A stretch of 64,000 nt of DNA from Monosporascus cannonballus (GCA_004154925.1 QJNS01000003.1:496001-560000), one strand, 5' to 3'; positions 13,432 to 25,205 are shown, counted from the stretch's first letter. Numbers and translations: made by a program. Notes: a model not told the origin generated them from the letters alone.

Positions 13432-16400
13432 AACTAGGACCCATAGAACTAAGAGCTACTTATAAAAAGGACTAAAGCCAAAACAAATGGTATAATTACA
13501 ACAAAATGGGATATAAATTAACGTAATATAAAGCACTTAAGAAATCTCGTTAAAACGACTAAAACCTAGTACCTAAGGGATAATCCAGAAAGAATTAAAT
13601 AAACGAAAGCGAATTTATTAACATGATCCAGCCTAAATACATATTAAGTCTTTCATAATAAGAAATTTAACAAGGAATACGAAAAGCCAGAAAGCTTGCT
13701 TAATAAATATCGCGAGCATAATAAGAATTATTACAAAGATAATTACGCAAATACTAGGACTGGATTAAAAAATCTGTCCTAGAACTCTTAATCGACATGG
13801 CAAAATGCATACTATATATTGTCGACGATAAGAATACCCCGAATTCGAAAAATGGAAATAATATATTTACGAACATATTATTCGTATATATTACGAAGGA
13901 TTTGATTTTCTAAACCGTATCGGAAATAACAAAAATAATAAATAATAATATCGATATTTTCGATTTATAACCCTAAAAGATAGTTAGCAATTAGCCGAAA
14001 TAAAAAGCTGGCCCGAAAAAAAGTAATAACTATAAAAAAACTCTTTTTGTTATTATTAATCATATAATTATTAAACGGAAACGGAATTAATCCAGCATAT
14101 AATAAAAAACATTATTGAATATTATTAAAACTTTTTATCTTTAATTAGCATTTATTTTAAACTTTTAAGAAAGAATTATTAAAAGAATACGTCAATTTAT
14201 AAAAAGTCTTTATAATAATAATTAATACGACGCATAATAAGATATAATTACAAATATAAAAAAACAAATTATTTTACAAAAAAGAGAATTATAACAAAAT
14301 GAAAAGTAATTAATATAATTTGAAGGAATAATACGCCAGTAATAACGATAAATATAGAAACTTAACGCGTTAAATACAAAAATATAAATAAGGCTGAATA
14401 AATTCCAATAAAAATTAAAAAAAAAGGAAATTACTTATAAAACAGACGTCAAATAACAAAACCTAAAGAAATTAAAGAGAATTCTTATAAAAAGTTTTAA
14501 ACGCGACGATGAGAATTATTAATAACGTTATTATTTTGAATATATAAATCGGAACCTATTAATATACCGTAATAATGGATTACGGAGTTATAGGCAGGAA
14601 TTATAGTATACTAGATATAATTAATAAGTTTAAATTATTATAGAAATATAAAATAAAACTTTATATATTAATAAATGTCGAAAGTTAAGAATTTAATTAC
14701 AGTAACAGAAATATTGTACGCGAAATTAATTATTTCAAAATTTTTATCCAAAAACGATATCAAATAATTAAATTCGATATCGTTTTATTTGGGAATTACG
14801 ATATGATCTTAGGATTATTATAGATATACCAATACGAAATTGCAATTAATGAGAAAACTGACTAATAAAGTTTATTTTATACGTTATTAATAAATAAGAA
14901 AAAAATTAAGATGTTTATATTCGATCGAAAATGGCGACAGATATAGGCATAAAAATACGACAGAAATTTTACTACCTAAAGGAACAAAATACAAGAAAGA
15001 AAATAAATACTAAAGAAAAATACAACGTATTATTATTAATATTATGAAAGCGAATTTAAAGCAATTAAATAAAAACTTAATATAAAAGCCCTCAAGGATG
15101 CAAAATTTAATTAATATATTGTGATAACATTACAAATATAAATAACTTTTTAAAAAAGAACTTAATATCAAAATACAAGATTATAATAAATAAGATTATG
15201 AAATAAATTTTAAAGAAGTATTTTTAACGAACTTTTACCTTTTATAACCTTAATAAAAACGAATTACGTACTTTTAAAAAATATCTAGAAAATAAGTTAT
15301 AAAAAAGATAAATTCGACTTTCGAAATTACTAGCTAATTACTTAATACTTTTCGTATTAAAAAAACGAAAAATTGCGATTTATAATTAATGATTAATAAA
15401 TATATAACATTACCGTTCAGAATTAAATATTATTACTTTGAATTATAAAAATAAAAAACCGATTTTACGCAGCTAAATAATTCATAATATTCGATCTTAA
15501 AGATAAATGTAACCTTATTAAGGTTAAAAAAATACGAATAAAAAATAACCTTTAGAACGAAATACGGACTATTTAAATATTTAATTATATTAATAAGATT
15601 TACAAACGTGCTAATAACCTTCCAGCGAATAATTAATTACGTATTACGAAAATACCTCGATATTTTCGTCGTTTGCTATTTCGACGACATTTTTATTTTC
15701 TTAAAAACGGAAAAAGTATACGTAAAATATATTTATTAAATTCTTTAAGCTTTATAAGATATAACATTATTTTTAATACGGATAAAATTAAGTTTACATA
15801 TAGAAAATAAAGTATTTAGGACATATTATTATCTTAAAATATATTAAAATAAACCTTAAAAAATCGCTATAATTATATAATAACAAACGTTAACGACTGT
15901 TAAAAAATATAAATATCTTTTAAATTCGCTAATTATTACAAAAAGTTTATTCGAAATATTAGTAAAATAATTATATCTTTAATAGATTTTATAAAAAAAA
16001 GTTTAAATAAATGCCAAAAACGAAAAAAACGTTTTAGAACATTAAAAATACGATTATTATCGAATTAATGTTAATTATATACGATTTAAACCGCCTTATT
16101 AAATTCAAAACCGATATTTCGGATTACGTATTGGGCGTAATAATTAAATAAGAAAATAATTAAGGCAAACTGTATTTTAGTATATTCTTTTTATATAAAT
16201 TAAAAAGAATCGAACTGAATTATGGTATTTTAAATAAGGAATTTATGGCTATTATTATAGTATTTCGAAAATTTAAGTATTTTCTAAAAAAGCTTATATT
16301 AGGTTAAGGTTTATACGGATTATCAAAGTTTTTCCGATTTATTAGGATTAAAAAATTTACAAAACAATAATTTCGTTACGAGAAAAAATTGGCGAACTCC

Positions 16401-18528
16401 GATTTCGTTATTATTTATAAAAAAAAGTTCAGAAAATAATAAAATAAATGCCCTAAATAAGCGATCAAATTTCGAAAAGAAATTGGTTAAAACTAGCCAT
16501 ATAATTTTTGATATTATTATAAAAAGATATTTATGTTTACAACAAATTGCGATAATCCGGGTGGTACTTTTTGATATATATCAGAAAATTTGGCAGTATA
16601 ACGACGGTTTTCCAGAAAACTAAAAAATAAATAAGATATAAGTTTCAGAAACATATTAAAAAAACTTGGTACAAAATATATACGAATATTAGCTATATAG
16701 ATATTTAGAAATTTATAAAACCTTAAAACGGCTTTAACGTATATATTTTTCCATAAAATAAAATTAATTATATAAAAAATTATAAGACAATACGATATTT
16801 GCGCCAAAACGAAAGCTCGACGATATAAGCTATACGGAAAATTGTAGCTATTATTAATCGTAAAATAACCATAATATTAAGTTATATTTGATTTTATTAT
16901 TAAATTTCTTATATTAAAGAATTCAGCTATAGGAATATATTTTAATAATATTTTCGTAATCGGTAATCGATTTATAATGTTTTTTATTTTTTATTATATT
17001 ATAAGGATATAAACGTTTAACAAATAACTTGTATTTCTTTAAATATATTTGTAATATATACGAATTATTAACGGATATTATTTCGAATAAAGGATCGATA
17101 TTCGTGTTTAAATTTTAATAAGGCCTAATAATATAAATCGGCCTAAATTATAAGTTATTTAACGTATTTAAATTTTAAACGAATAAATAAATAAAATAAA
17201 CGCATTAATGTTTAGAAATTTATTTACGATATTATATTAATTATAAACAAAATAAGTAAGTTGAACAATTACTTATGATATAATTGGCCTATAATATTAA
17301 TTATTACGAAAATATTAAAATAATATTAACAAACGCAAATTTTGGTTTTATTTTAAAGTTTTATAAAAAAGTACGTAATAACGGTTTAATTAATATTAAA
17401 GTAATTTTTACGTTAAAACAATTACGATAATTATATTAAGAAATAAAAATAAAATTAAAATTTGCACGAAATTAAATAAGCAAATATTATAATTAAACAA
17501 AGTTAAAAAGATTAATTTTCGAAAAAGGAGAAACAATTTTTTTCGTTATAAAAAACATTTAAATAAAACGATTTAACAAAAAATTCGATTTTAATCATGT
17601 TGGTCTATATAAAATCGCCCAAATCATTTTAGAAAATAATTATTAATTAAAACGTTTACTAAAAGTTAAATTCTATTTAATTTTTTACGTTTTTTTATTC
17701 GGATTAAAAACAGATATAATCAAAATATATACGGTATAAAACGTTATAAAAATAAAGGACAAATAAGTATACAAAGTGGAAAATATTTTCGATATACGGA
17801 AACAAAACGGATTTACCTAAGATTTAATTAAATAAAAAAAGTACCCGGATTTCGAAAATATCTAGAAATCCGCCAAAAACCTTATTAGCGCCTAACGCCT
17901 ATTAAAGAACTTTTACTAATAACGATGGAACCATTCGAAATAATGGCATTCCAGTTCATAAGATCTAAAAAAGGAAACCCTTGATTTACCGCATTTTAAT
18001 TTATAATATCTATCTTATTTAGAACCTATACCTCAACTATAAATTCTGATTTTAACTGCGCAAGGTTATTAAAATCATCCAAAAATTAAAAAGCATCATT
18101 AATAAATTTCGCACTTTAGAATTAATGGTACTAGCGTTAATAACGTATACGAAAAAAACGCGCAAAAACTTTGGATAAAAGCTTTTCGACCGTTAACTTT
18201 TTTTTAACCTTTTCGACTCTGCGGTATAATAATTAATTATAAAAATAAGCATTTTTTATTTCTTTATATAAACCGCCTTAATAAATATATTCTTTGTAAC
18301 CAAACACCCCATTTATTATTTGGCAATTAAGTTGTTAAGCAAAATTTAAAAAAAATAAGATATTATGTCGAAACCTTTAAGTTTAATTAAATTAGCCAAG
18401 GCAAGTCGTTATTCGAATTTACGGGAACGATATTTAGATATACTGGAAAACATATAAAATAAATATAAAAGGTTTACTAAAAAAAAAAGTAAAATCTTAA
18501 GGGTAAAATTTGCGAAAAAAGAAGATCG

Positions 18529-18896
18529 TATTATGATCTAACGGGCCACGGTTTTCAGAAACGGTTTATTATGACCTAACCACAAATGCGCGGTAGGAAA
18601 AATTACGTAATGAATTACCAACTTACTGGTAATAAACCAGTAAACCGGATCGCCAACTTATTAGTAATAAGTTAATAAATCGAATTAAAATATATACGCT
18701 TATTATTTCCATAATCTAAATAATTTTAGCTTATAATATTTATTAATATTAATCGTTTATAATACGGTTTTTATATCTTTGATATTACGAGATGTAATAT
18801 ATTATTATATTTATTGCTTAATTTTCTACGATACTTCTGCTAATATAAACCCGTACGATTAAGGTTTAATAGTTGGTTAAACCTCTAGCCGTTATA
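18529..18896 (+). repeat. 3' LTR of Gypsy-2a
   Basis: This ~368-bp copy of the Gypsy-2 LTR begins TATTATGATC (a RIPed TGTTATGACC) and ends CTAGCCGTTATA. It carries two rather than three of the internal CCAACTTACTGG units, which largely accounts for its shorter length. Copia-2 sequence starts immediately to the right. Confidence 0.82.
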
Positions 18897-19120
18897 TAGT
18901 TATATTAAAAATCCATTTTCGGAACCTATTTCCGAAAAAGGTTTCGTTATTTAATATTATCGTCTTAATCTTAATATAGAACTATTTTTTAAGAAAAATT
19001 ATTACATTATAAAAATGATAAACGCATATATTTTCCGCTTTAAGGTATAACTAAGCTTAGCCTTAAACCTGGACAAATAATAATTAATATTCGGGTACGC
19101 CCGTTAAAGGCGTCGCTAAA

Positions 19121-19324
19121 TTAGAAGAAATTAACGCATATCGTACTAAAAAGCTTATTTTCTCTAATTAGCTGCCATCGTAATATCTTTTTCCGCGTTT
19201 TAATGACCCGGTAATCTTGGTACTGAATTATTAAAGACAAATAGATTTTTGCTTCGGTAATTACTTGTACCATCTTTTCGAAAGTACGTAAATCTAGGTA
19301 AATTAATTTTCGGTACCATATCAT
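19121..19324 (-). pseudogene. Relic of Copia-2 GAG pre-integrase domain
   Basis: A 67-codon remnant starts MIWYRKLIYLDLRTFEKMVQ, matching the Copia pre-integrase pattern LWHRRLGHPxxxALEHLVQ. It ends RENKLFSTICVNFF, matching the beginning of the integrase core (RICVDFFDF). The zinc-binding His and Cys positions have decayed to Tyr: WY for WH, IY for GH, and YQDY for the CxxC pair. All fit RIP transitions. It belongs to the minus-strand Copia-2 element, and the next part of the domain lies beyond Gypsy-2a. Confidence 0.75.
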
Positions 19325-19560
19325 AACGTTTCCTTTTAGGGGCTTTAAAGGAAGCCTGGAGTTATTGCTATAAAACTTCTACTATAGGATTAACTTAAAA
19401 GGTAGGAATTTCTGAATCAGAGATTTCGGAACGAAATCCTCGTTTTCGCTTTCGAAAATAACCTTATTTTTTACGTCATTATTATCCTCCGGAATCGCAA
19501 GGTTACCTTCCTAGGTTACTGTAAATACTATTGGAGCAATATTATCGCCGTCGTTCTCCG

Positions 19561-20414
19561 GCGTCACTTTAACGTAATATATAACAAGCTAACGTTCGAT
19601 CTGCCTAACCACAGCCTTTTACTCGCTGGGCCGGACCTCACACAGAAAGGATGCTTTTGCCGGTTGTTTATACCTTGACTAGAGCTAGACCAAGTTTTAA
19701 ACACCGACTTAACTTCAACACGGATGTACACGAGAGGGTACTTCAGCATGGCCGCCAAAAGCGGGCAGGTAAGCTTTCGCGTAAATGAAATCGCTATCGC
19801 CATTTCGAGACCAGCTACTACAGGGACGGCGACCTAGGCACTCTCGTACGCTGGCACCAGGACCTCTATGAGCCACGGAACTGGTGGGAGGCATTACAGA
19901 CCTCGATAACACTTCTCGGACTGCAATTTGGCAACCAAGTGGCATTCAAAGGATATGCAGACGAACTACTTCGATTTTCATATCCTGCTGGGGTGTCTGC
20001 GTGAGCTTACACGTCGTGTCAGGAGCTTGGTCTTCGGAAGGCCTCAAGCGACGCCTTATCCTATTGACGTGGCCTTCACAGGGCTACCGTTGATGCGAGT
20101 ATGACCAAAATAGTCGTCAAAGTGAGATAGATTTTCAAAATAAATCTAAGCTCCCGTATTTCGCTAATGACCTTGTCCCCCCATATAACTATCTTTCCCA
20201 CAGTGCTCGCAATAACATGATTGAGTCAACACGCTTGAACTCATCTGCCTTTGTTAGAAGCGGGGTATCTATGTCTTTATAGTCCGCGATAATTGCCGGG
20301 TTGTCCGTGTTCCGTTGGGAAGGCACGCGAGCGCGTTCGGAGGCAGGTCGTCTCGCCCCCACTGCCAGATATTGATCCTCGCACTTGGTGCCGTGCATAT
20401 TTCGAGATATTGAT
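19561..20414. other. Normal-GC flank with an unrecognised open stretch (19789-20004, +)
   Basis: Base composition changes sharply here from RIPed to ordinary. On the plus strand 19789-20004 is open for 71 codons. It contains an aromatic-rich run (LVRWHQDLYEPRNWWEAL, then LLGLQFGNQVAFKGYADELL) that looks like protein rather than chance, but has no start codon and no family I recognise. GT and AG signals lie just after it but would give a 30-nt intron, which is implausibly short. It may be an exon fragment of a lost gene. No complete gene is seen in this stretch. Confidence 0.25.
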
Positions 20415-21033
20415 CTAGCATGGAAACTTCAGTCGGCGAATGCTGGTAGTTTTATCCACATGCCACTCACCAGAAGCACTGCAAGTGAGATCTGCCACCA
20501 CGTAATCTGCTGTGCCCGTAAACGCGATCCTGGATGCCGCAGCGTTGTTAGTGAAGAGAGCCTCGGGGGTTGTCTGACATAAATAAACAGGACGCTCACG
20601 GATATTCAGGGGTAACGTCGTCGCAATACCACGTCTGGTTGATCGCCAACCGTGCCGTATCCCTCTCGAACAAGACATATGTCTTAAGGTCGCAGTATTC
20701 ACCGGATAAACCGGTGGATTCGGATACGTCGCCGCACGGGATCCAAATCTCCTGACCAGAGCCCCCGGCGAGGGGAGCCAGTTCGGGCCCCTCCATCTCG
20801 CATTGGCTGGTATACCTGGTGGCGGAATGGGTGATGTTGAACGTCAACCGGGCGGTTTCCGGAGGATCGGGGACCCTGTACTCGAAGTCCTGCAGGTGGA
20901 AGTTGATGAAGTTCTCGGATATTGCGGCACACATCGGGGTGTCATGTCCCGCGGGGGGACTGAAAGCCGCCGATACGCCGACGAGCGCGAGAACCTGCAA
21001 AAGCCCGAGGGCTCCGTTGTGCCTTGCCGCCAT
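20415..21033 (-). CDS. Small secreted cysteine-containing protein, candidate effector (two exons)
   Basis: Exon 1 is 21033-20600 and exon 2 is 20529-20415. The 70-nt intron (20599-20530) begins GTGAGC, has CACTAAC as a likely branch site and ends CCAG; splicing keeps the frame. The product is 182 residues. Residues 1-23 (GALGLLQVLALVGVSAAF) form a signal peptide. The mature part has seven cysteines (35, 78, 100, 114, 137, 161, 182), two N-glycosylation sequons (N66, N132) and a C-terminal LTCSASGEW...FPC ending. The layout recalls small secreted AA1-like/Alt a 1-type fungal proteins, but no family is firmly recognised. The start at 21033 was chosen because the upstream in-frame codons would bury the signal peptide behind 78 unlikely residues. 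It lies between a transposon border and the O-methyltransferase gene. Secretion is inferred, and an effector role is only a possibility. Confidence 0.7.
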
Positions 21034-21151
21034 CGTAGCAATGGCTGGATAGACCCTGTTGTTCGCCCCTGTTTGGCCCTGCCGGCGTTGACTGTGAACA
21101 GTTTCGGAATTGCGACAGTACGAGGTCACTTTGTGCTGGAGGACGCCGTAA

Positions 21152-21156
21152 TATTG
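21152..21156 (-). promoter_or_regulatory. CCAAT box upstream of the secreted-protein gene
   Basis: CCAAT (within GGCCAATATTACGG on the minus strand) lies about 120 bp upstream of the chosen ATG, a usual distance for a CCAAT-binding-complex site in ascomycete promoters. The motif is short, so chance occurrence is possible. No clear TATA box accompanies it. Confidence 0.3.
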
Positions 21157-21160
21157 GCCA

Positions 21161-22448
21161 AACATATTCGATGATATTGCAGGAGGCGAAGGGGTAATAA
21201 AGACATGAAGTAGGCGCCTTGTTACATTGCTCGATAGATAGCCACCCCTCACCAAGTTCTTGGACACTTTTTAGCCGATGTGATGGTACGGTTCGGCAAG
21301 TCGAGATCGGAGTTCCATTGGTCGTTTACCCGGCACTTGTATTGTGTTTTATACTACCTTACTCACTGCCAATACGACCTTCGTTCTCGTCGAAGGGGGA
21401 ATACCTTGGTTTGCTGCGACCCCTTACCCTGCGGGGTTTCATACGCTCTGAAGTAATTTATGGTGGGGAGACTCACGGGGTAACGACACGGGGAGTTGGC
21501 AATGCAAAGCTAGATTCGACTTAGAAATTTTGTTGAAACAACGGACCATATTTATAGGACTGCAGTACCTACTCCGCTGTTTTCCTATAATATCAACACT
21601 TATCTCAACTCGAGTGATTTGTCGAAGCACCCGGTCAAAAACGCAAAGCTCCCAAGGAGCAAATATCTACGGTAGATGAATGCGATTCATTAGATGGTGC
21701 TGTTACCTTCTAAACGCACGAAAAACTCTGCGTTACGGGTTTACTTGGTATATCGTGCCACAAATGTGCGAAGATGATTATATAAGTCCAGATATTGAGA
21801 TTAGGCAACTTGAGCGTTCGGCTACATTACGGGCATAACGCAGCCCAAGGAAACAGCGGAATGTTGCTGGCCACCTAGAGTGTCTGACCCGACTGCTTTC
21901 CCAGCCGATGAGAAGATAGAGCGCATATCACAGGCAATTCTATCCGAGAAGCTGGTATGTGCATTGTAAATCAGGGGTATGGGCCAATTGATGTAGCTGG
22001 TCCCAACTGAACGGCATCCTGGAAGTACTGAACGAACTGGGAGCCGGTCCTAGCATAGAATGGGAATACCTGGACAGGAAAGAAATACTTGTGTTGACGG
22101 CGCACTTGTTACCCGGGACATGCAAAGAGGAAGTAGGGAAATGCAGAAAGAGAGTGGATGAAAAGGGAAAGGCACCCTGGCTCCGGAATCGATCTAGGCG
22201 GATCCACCCACCTTTGCAGAACGTCCCGCATACCCCCACCCTGCCCATGAGGAACGAAGTGAGGGGTTGGAAACCTGAAGCGATTACCATTCACTGCTGC
22301 TTGATATTTGGCCAGATTACCGTATTTCTGGGTGCTGTGGTAACAAAGACAAGGCGGGGGTAGATGGCAAATAGGAGGTTTTCGTCGACATCTGCGAACC
22401 GTCGTCAGCCTTCCTACGTAGGCCGTACGGTGCATTCGGGCGACATGG
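21161..22448. other. Intergenic region, no supported gene
   Basis: This is about 1.3 kb of ordinary-GC DNA between the divergent secreted-protein and O-methyltransferase genes. Several overlapping open frames of 60-117 codons occur on both strands (for example 21219-21524 +, and 21940-22290 and 22109-22462 on -). None has domain-like sequence, a convincing start context or splice-consistent extension. I see nothing else in it apart from presumed regulatory sequence for the two flanking genes. Confidence 0.4.
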
Positions 22449-22457
22449 TATAAATAA
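22449..22457 (+). promoter_or_regulatory. TATA-like box, possibly for the O-methyltransferase gene
   Basis: TATAAATAA stands alone in GC-balanced sequence. It lies about 440 bp upstream of the O-methyltransferase ATG, so use as that gene's core promoter would require a long 5' UTR of roughly 400 nt. Chance occurrence cannot be excluded. Confidence 0.25.
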
Positions 22458-22896
22458 CCCATTCAGATTGCTCGGCGGGTTAGTTTTTGCAAGCTAGTAG
22501 TAAGTTCCTAGTTTTTGCAGTCGGGACTTGCTACGAAGCGCCTTGGCTGGACTTGGTGATGGCAACGGGCAAAAAGGTTTTTAGATTGATAAGATAATCT
22601 TATCTGATCATCAGTGGGTCCCAGTACTGACCTGCCATCATGAGATTGGCTGACGAAGCAAGCCGGGGTTCCTGGGTTCAGGCTTGGTCCCACGATGCGG
22701 TGCGCACATAGAACCGGCGGGTGTCCGACAGCGGGGAACGCTATTAATAAATGGACCAGCTTCGAATTTTCTGTAGCGGCTAGGGAGGCACCAAACCTCC
22801 TCACCTCCTCTTACCTTCAGTCGGACTCCCTTGACGTCCTTCCGTGATATTCTCTTCCGTGATCTACTCCTAGAAACAGCGCGCCGGCTAATATTC

Positions 22897-24443
22897 ATGA
22901 TGACGGACTCTCAACTGACCCTAAATGAGCTCGCAGCGAAGATCACCGAGCTTTCAGCGTCTTTGACTCGCCAGATGACCGAGAAGAACATCCCAGCCCC
23001 GACCCTTGCGGCGGATAGTCCGGTCAAGTACGCGGACATGACAGCGGACATGTTCGTAACGCGCCAGTTACTTACCGATGCCCTGAACGACATGTGGTAC
23101 TTGAGTCAAGGTCCCAGCGAGAGTATCTACAACTACGTCCACAATGTAGGCCATACTGTCCGCGCTTTCGACGTGCATTAACTGACTCTTATCAGGTCAT
23201 CCCCGATGCCTCTGCTCTAAATGTTCTGAACCATTTTGACTTCTGGTCCGCCGTGCCGTTAGATGGCTCTGCATCATATGAAGAGATCGCGAAACACACA
23301 TCTCTCCCGCAAGATGTCGTCTACCGCATAATGCAGCACGCCGTCACCCTCCGGCTCTTCGCCGAGACGGAACCCGGCAAGTCATCGTCGCGCATCCAGC
23401 ACACGTCGCGCTCGGCCGCCCTGGCAAAACAGGCAGGCCTGAGAGCCCTCGTCTCCTCCGTGCTGGACATCTCGAGCGCGCCGATGATGGTCTTAAACCA
23501 AGCACTCGATCGATACAGCCGCGGAAAGTCCGAACTGACGCAGGAGATGAGCGAGACGGCCTTCGCTCTGTTCCACAGCGGCGGCACGTTCTCCGGGAAG
23601 CACCGAAACTCTTGGGAGTTCCTTGAGAACGACGGCGAAGGAGAGAGGCGGGGCTGGCGGCAGAGGCGCTTCGTCGAGTTCATGGCGTACGTCAAGGAGA
23701 TATTCCACCTCGAAGGCATTGTGCTAGATGCCCTTGATTGGAAGGCTGCGGGGAACGCAAAGCTGGTTGATGTGAGTAGATCCTTACTAATCAACTGCAT
23801 ATGCCATGACCATCGTGGAACTCTCGCCTCAATCGGAGTTATCGCCACTGATATTTAGCAGGTGGGTGGCTCGGCAGGTGCAGATGCATTCATGTTGGCG
23901 CGAAACTTCCCCGATCTCACCATCGTGGTGCAAGACATGCCGAAGGTCAAGCCAGTCTTCGAGGCGGACGTGCCGGAGGAGCTCAAGTCGCGCGTGTCGT
24001 TCGTGGAGCACGACCTCCTGCGGCCGCAGCCCGTGCAGGCCGACATATTCATGCTCAAGCTGATCCTCCACGACTACCCAGAGCCGGAGGCGGCGCGGAT
24101 CCTGCGGGCCCTGGTGCCGGCGCTACGGCCGGGCAACCGCGTCGTGGTCATCGAGTATATCGGCAAAGTGGCCGACGACGGCGACGGCGCCGCCGACAGC
24201 AAGGAGGAGGACAAGGACAGTGAGGGCAAAGAAGGCCCACCGCCGCAAGCCCTGCCCCGCTCCATCCAACAGATGGGTACCGCGACAGACTTGCGGATGA
24301 TGGCCCTCTTCAACGCCAAGGAGCGCCCGGCAGAGTCCTATAGGGACATCTTCCGGGCCGCGGACGAGCGGTTCGAGGTCGTTAGTCTCAAGGCGAACCC
24401 CATCACCTTCTTTGCGGTGATCGAGGCTGTTTGGCGCGGATAA
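22897..24443 (+). CDS. SAM-dependent O-methyltransferase, COMT-like fungal type (three exons)
   Basis: Exons are 22897-23145, 23196-23771 and 23862-24443, giving 468 residues. Introns are 50 nt (GTAGGC...TATCAG) and 90 nt (GTGAGT...TAGCAG), and both keep the frame. The N-terminal half (about 85-250) is the winged-helix dimerisation region usual in this family. The SAM-binding glycine motif LVDVGGSAGAD spans the exon 2/3 junction at about 272-282. The acidic residue of VVQDMP (near 299), the catalytic base in LHDY (His345) and Glu429 in KERP complete the COMT pattern. Residues about 376-400 are an acidic, Gly/Ser-rich insert of unusual composition. Such enzymes methylate hydroxyls of polyketides, alkaloids or other aromatics; the substrate here is unknown. 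ATG 22897 and the adjacent 22900 are both possible starts; an in-frame upstream ATG at 22831 is less likely. The gene appears intact and shows no RIP. Confidence 0.88.
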
Positions 24444-25205
24444 GAGGTTCTGCTGCGTATGTGTTTAAACCCCCTGTGTCGCAGGAAACGCTAGCCCGTA
24501 TATAGACCTTTGAGCCGGACAGCCGGGAAGGCCTAGAAAGGTGTCGAGGATGAATGCCTCAATGAGATACGCGTAGCCATACCCCTGCGAGGGCGCATAC
24601 ACTCGCGGGCGCACTGACCACTGAATGCATAGTATGCGAACAACGCACGAAGTATTGGATGACCCGCCCAGACGCATGTGTGAAGTACGGTCTGCGTGCA
24701 TGCGATCAGCGCTCTCACTGTCGAGGCCGCCGAAAGCAATGGTACGCGCCACCTAAATTCGGAGACCACAACAGCGCACTTTCTCTAGATATCATTTCTG
24801 TCGCATATGTCGAAAGTGATGATACGAAAATCGGAGATGGAAATTGTTCATTCAGTTATGACGGGCTTTAAAGCTTAGGGTACAAGTTCAGCAGGGCAAG
24901 TTAGGTGAACGGCTTTCGATGGATGCGAATCTCCGTCTCTTTCGTCAACTCAGAGGTGGCGGTTATAGACTAGGAAATCGAAATGATGATACGAAATGCT
25001 ACAAACCGTCGACGCTAATAAGCAATAAATACAAGGCCATGTTACTTAGGATGCGCCAATAGAACCTGCAATGGGATTTACCGCTGGCGGTAGGGGGAGG
25101 GTAAGCAGTCGGGCTGTGTGTCTTGCAAAGTGTTTTGCACCCTCCCCTTGGCGTTCCGGGCATTCGTCAAAAGAACAATGGGATCGAGCATGCCTCTGGT
25201 TACCT
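24444..25205. other. Intergenic region, no supported gene
   Basis: This is about 760 bp downstream of the O-methyltransferase with ordinary GC. Open frames of 70-95 codons occur on both strands, but none shows recognisable protein sequence. The right end runs into the foldback element. Confidence 0.4.

Larger units (their letters stand above)
12051..18896 (+). mobile_element. Gypsy-2a: RIP-degraded Ty3/Gypsy chromovirus, plus strand
   Basis: LTRs at 12051-12453 and 18529-18896 enclose a gag-pol region readable through stops. Gag lies at about 12640-13430. A reverse transcriptase box FVVCYFDDIFIF lies near 15655-15700. RNase H (DLNRLIKFKTDISDYVLG) lies near 16080-16140, and the integrase core start (NNIFVIGNRF) near 16940-16975. 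A chromodomain (YPDFENI..SAKNLISAQ) lies at about 17770-17930, placing the family among chromoviruses. The polypurine tract GCGAAAAAAGAAGATCG precedes the 3' LTR. The flanking pentamers are TACTT and TAGTT, an imperfect target duplication whose C/G difference RIP does not explain. The Copia-2 minus-strand pol continues logically across the insertion. Confidence 0.85.
10162..19560 (-). mobile_element. Copia-2: RIP-degraded Copia retrotransposon on the minus strand, split by Gypsy-2a and capped by Copia-1
   Basis: Two minus-strand pieces (19560-18897 and 12050-10162) read as one Copia pol. The first has a linker, then the pre-integrase domain (19324-19121) and the start of the integrase (VNFF.FSDAFNGRTR-like). 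The second resumes in the integrase (ECAGGVI, then a domain ending in IGYFVRYV, about 12010-11650). It continues into the reverse transcriptase (IARFNLKFRQLDAINAF near 10500; FYVNDIAIIYR near 10285-10255; INDLKDL near 10170). The RT is cut off by the Copia-1 LTR edge at 10161. No LTR of Copia-2 is recognised, and its 5' part ends near 19560 where base composition turns normal. All frames are broken by stops of the C>T/G>A type. Confidence 0.8.

Noticed and set aside
16517..16807. 96-codon minus-strand hydrophobic frame
   Set aside because: It is antisense to the RNase H/integrase region of Gypsy-2a; hydrophobicity follows from AT-rich codons, not from membrane segments.
20574..20599. Alternative 26-nt intron in the secreted-protein gene ending at TGTCAG
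   Set aside because: Too short for fungal splicing and it puts exon 2 out of frame; the 70-nt intron has a branch site and keeps frame.
20596..21267. 223-codon reading of the secreted-protein gene starting at 21267 without an intron
   Set aside because: The first 78 residues have no protein-like character and hide the signal peptide; the 70-nt intron gives a natural C-terminus ending in FPC.
23321..24071. Long minus-strand frames (up to 175 codons) in the O-methyltransferase gene
   Set aside because: They are antisense to exons with clear methyltransferase motifs in GC-rich sequence; shadows only.
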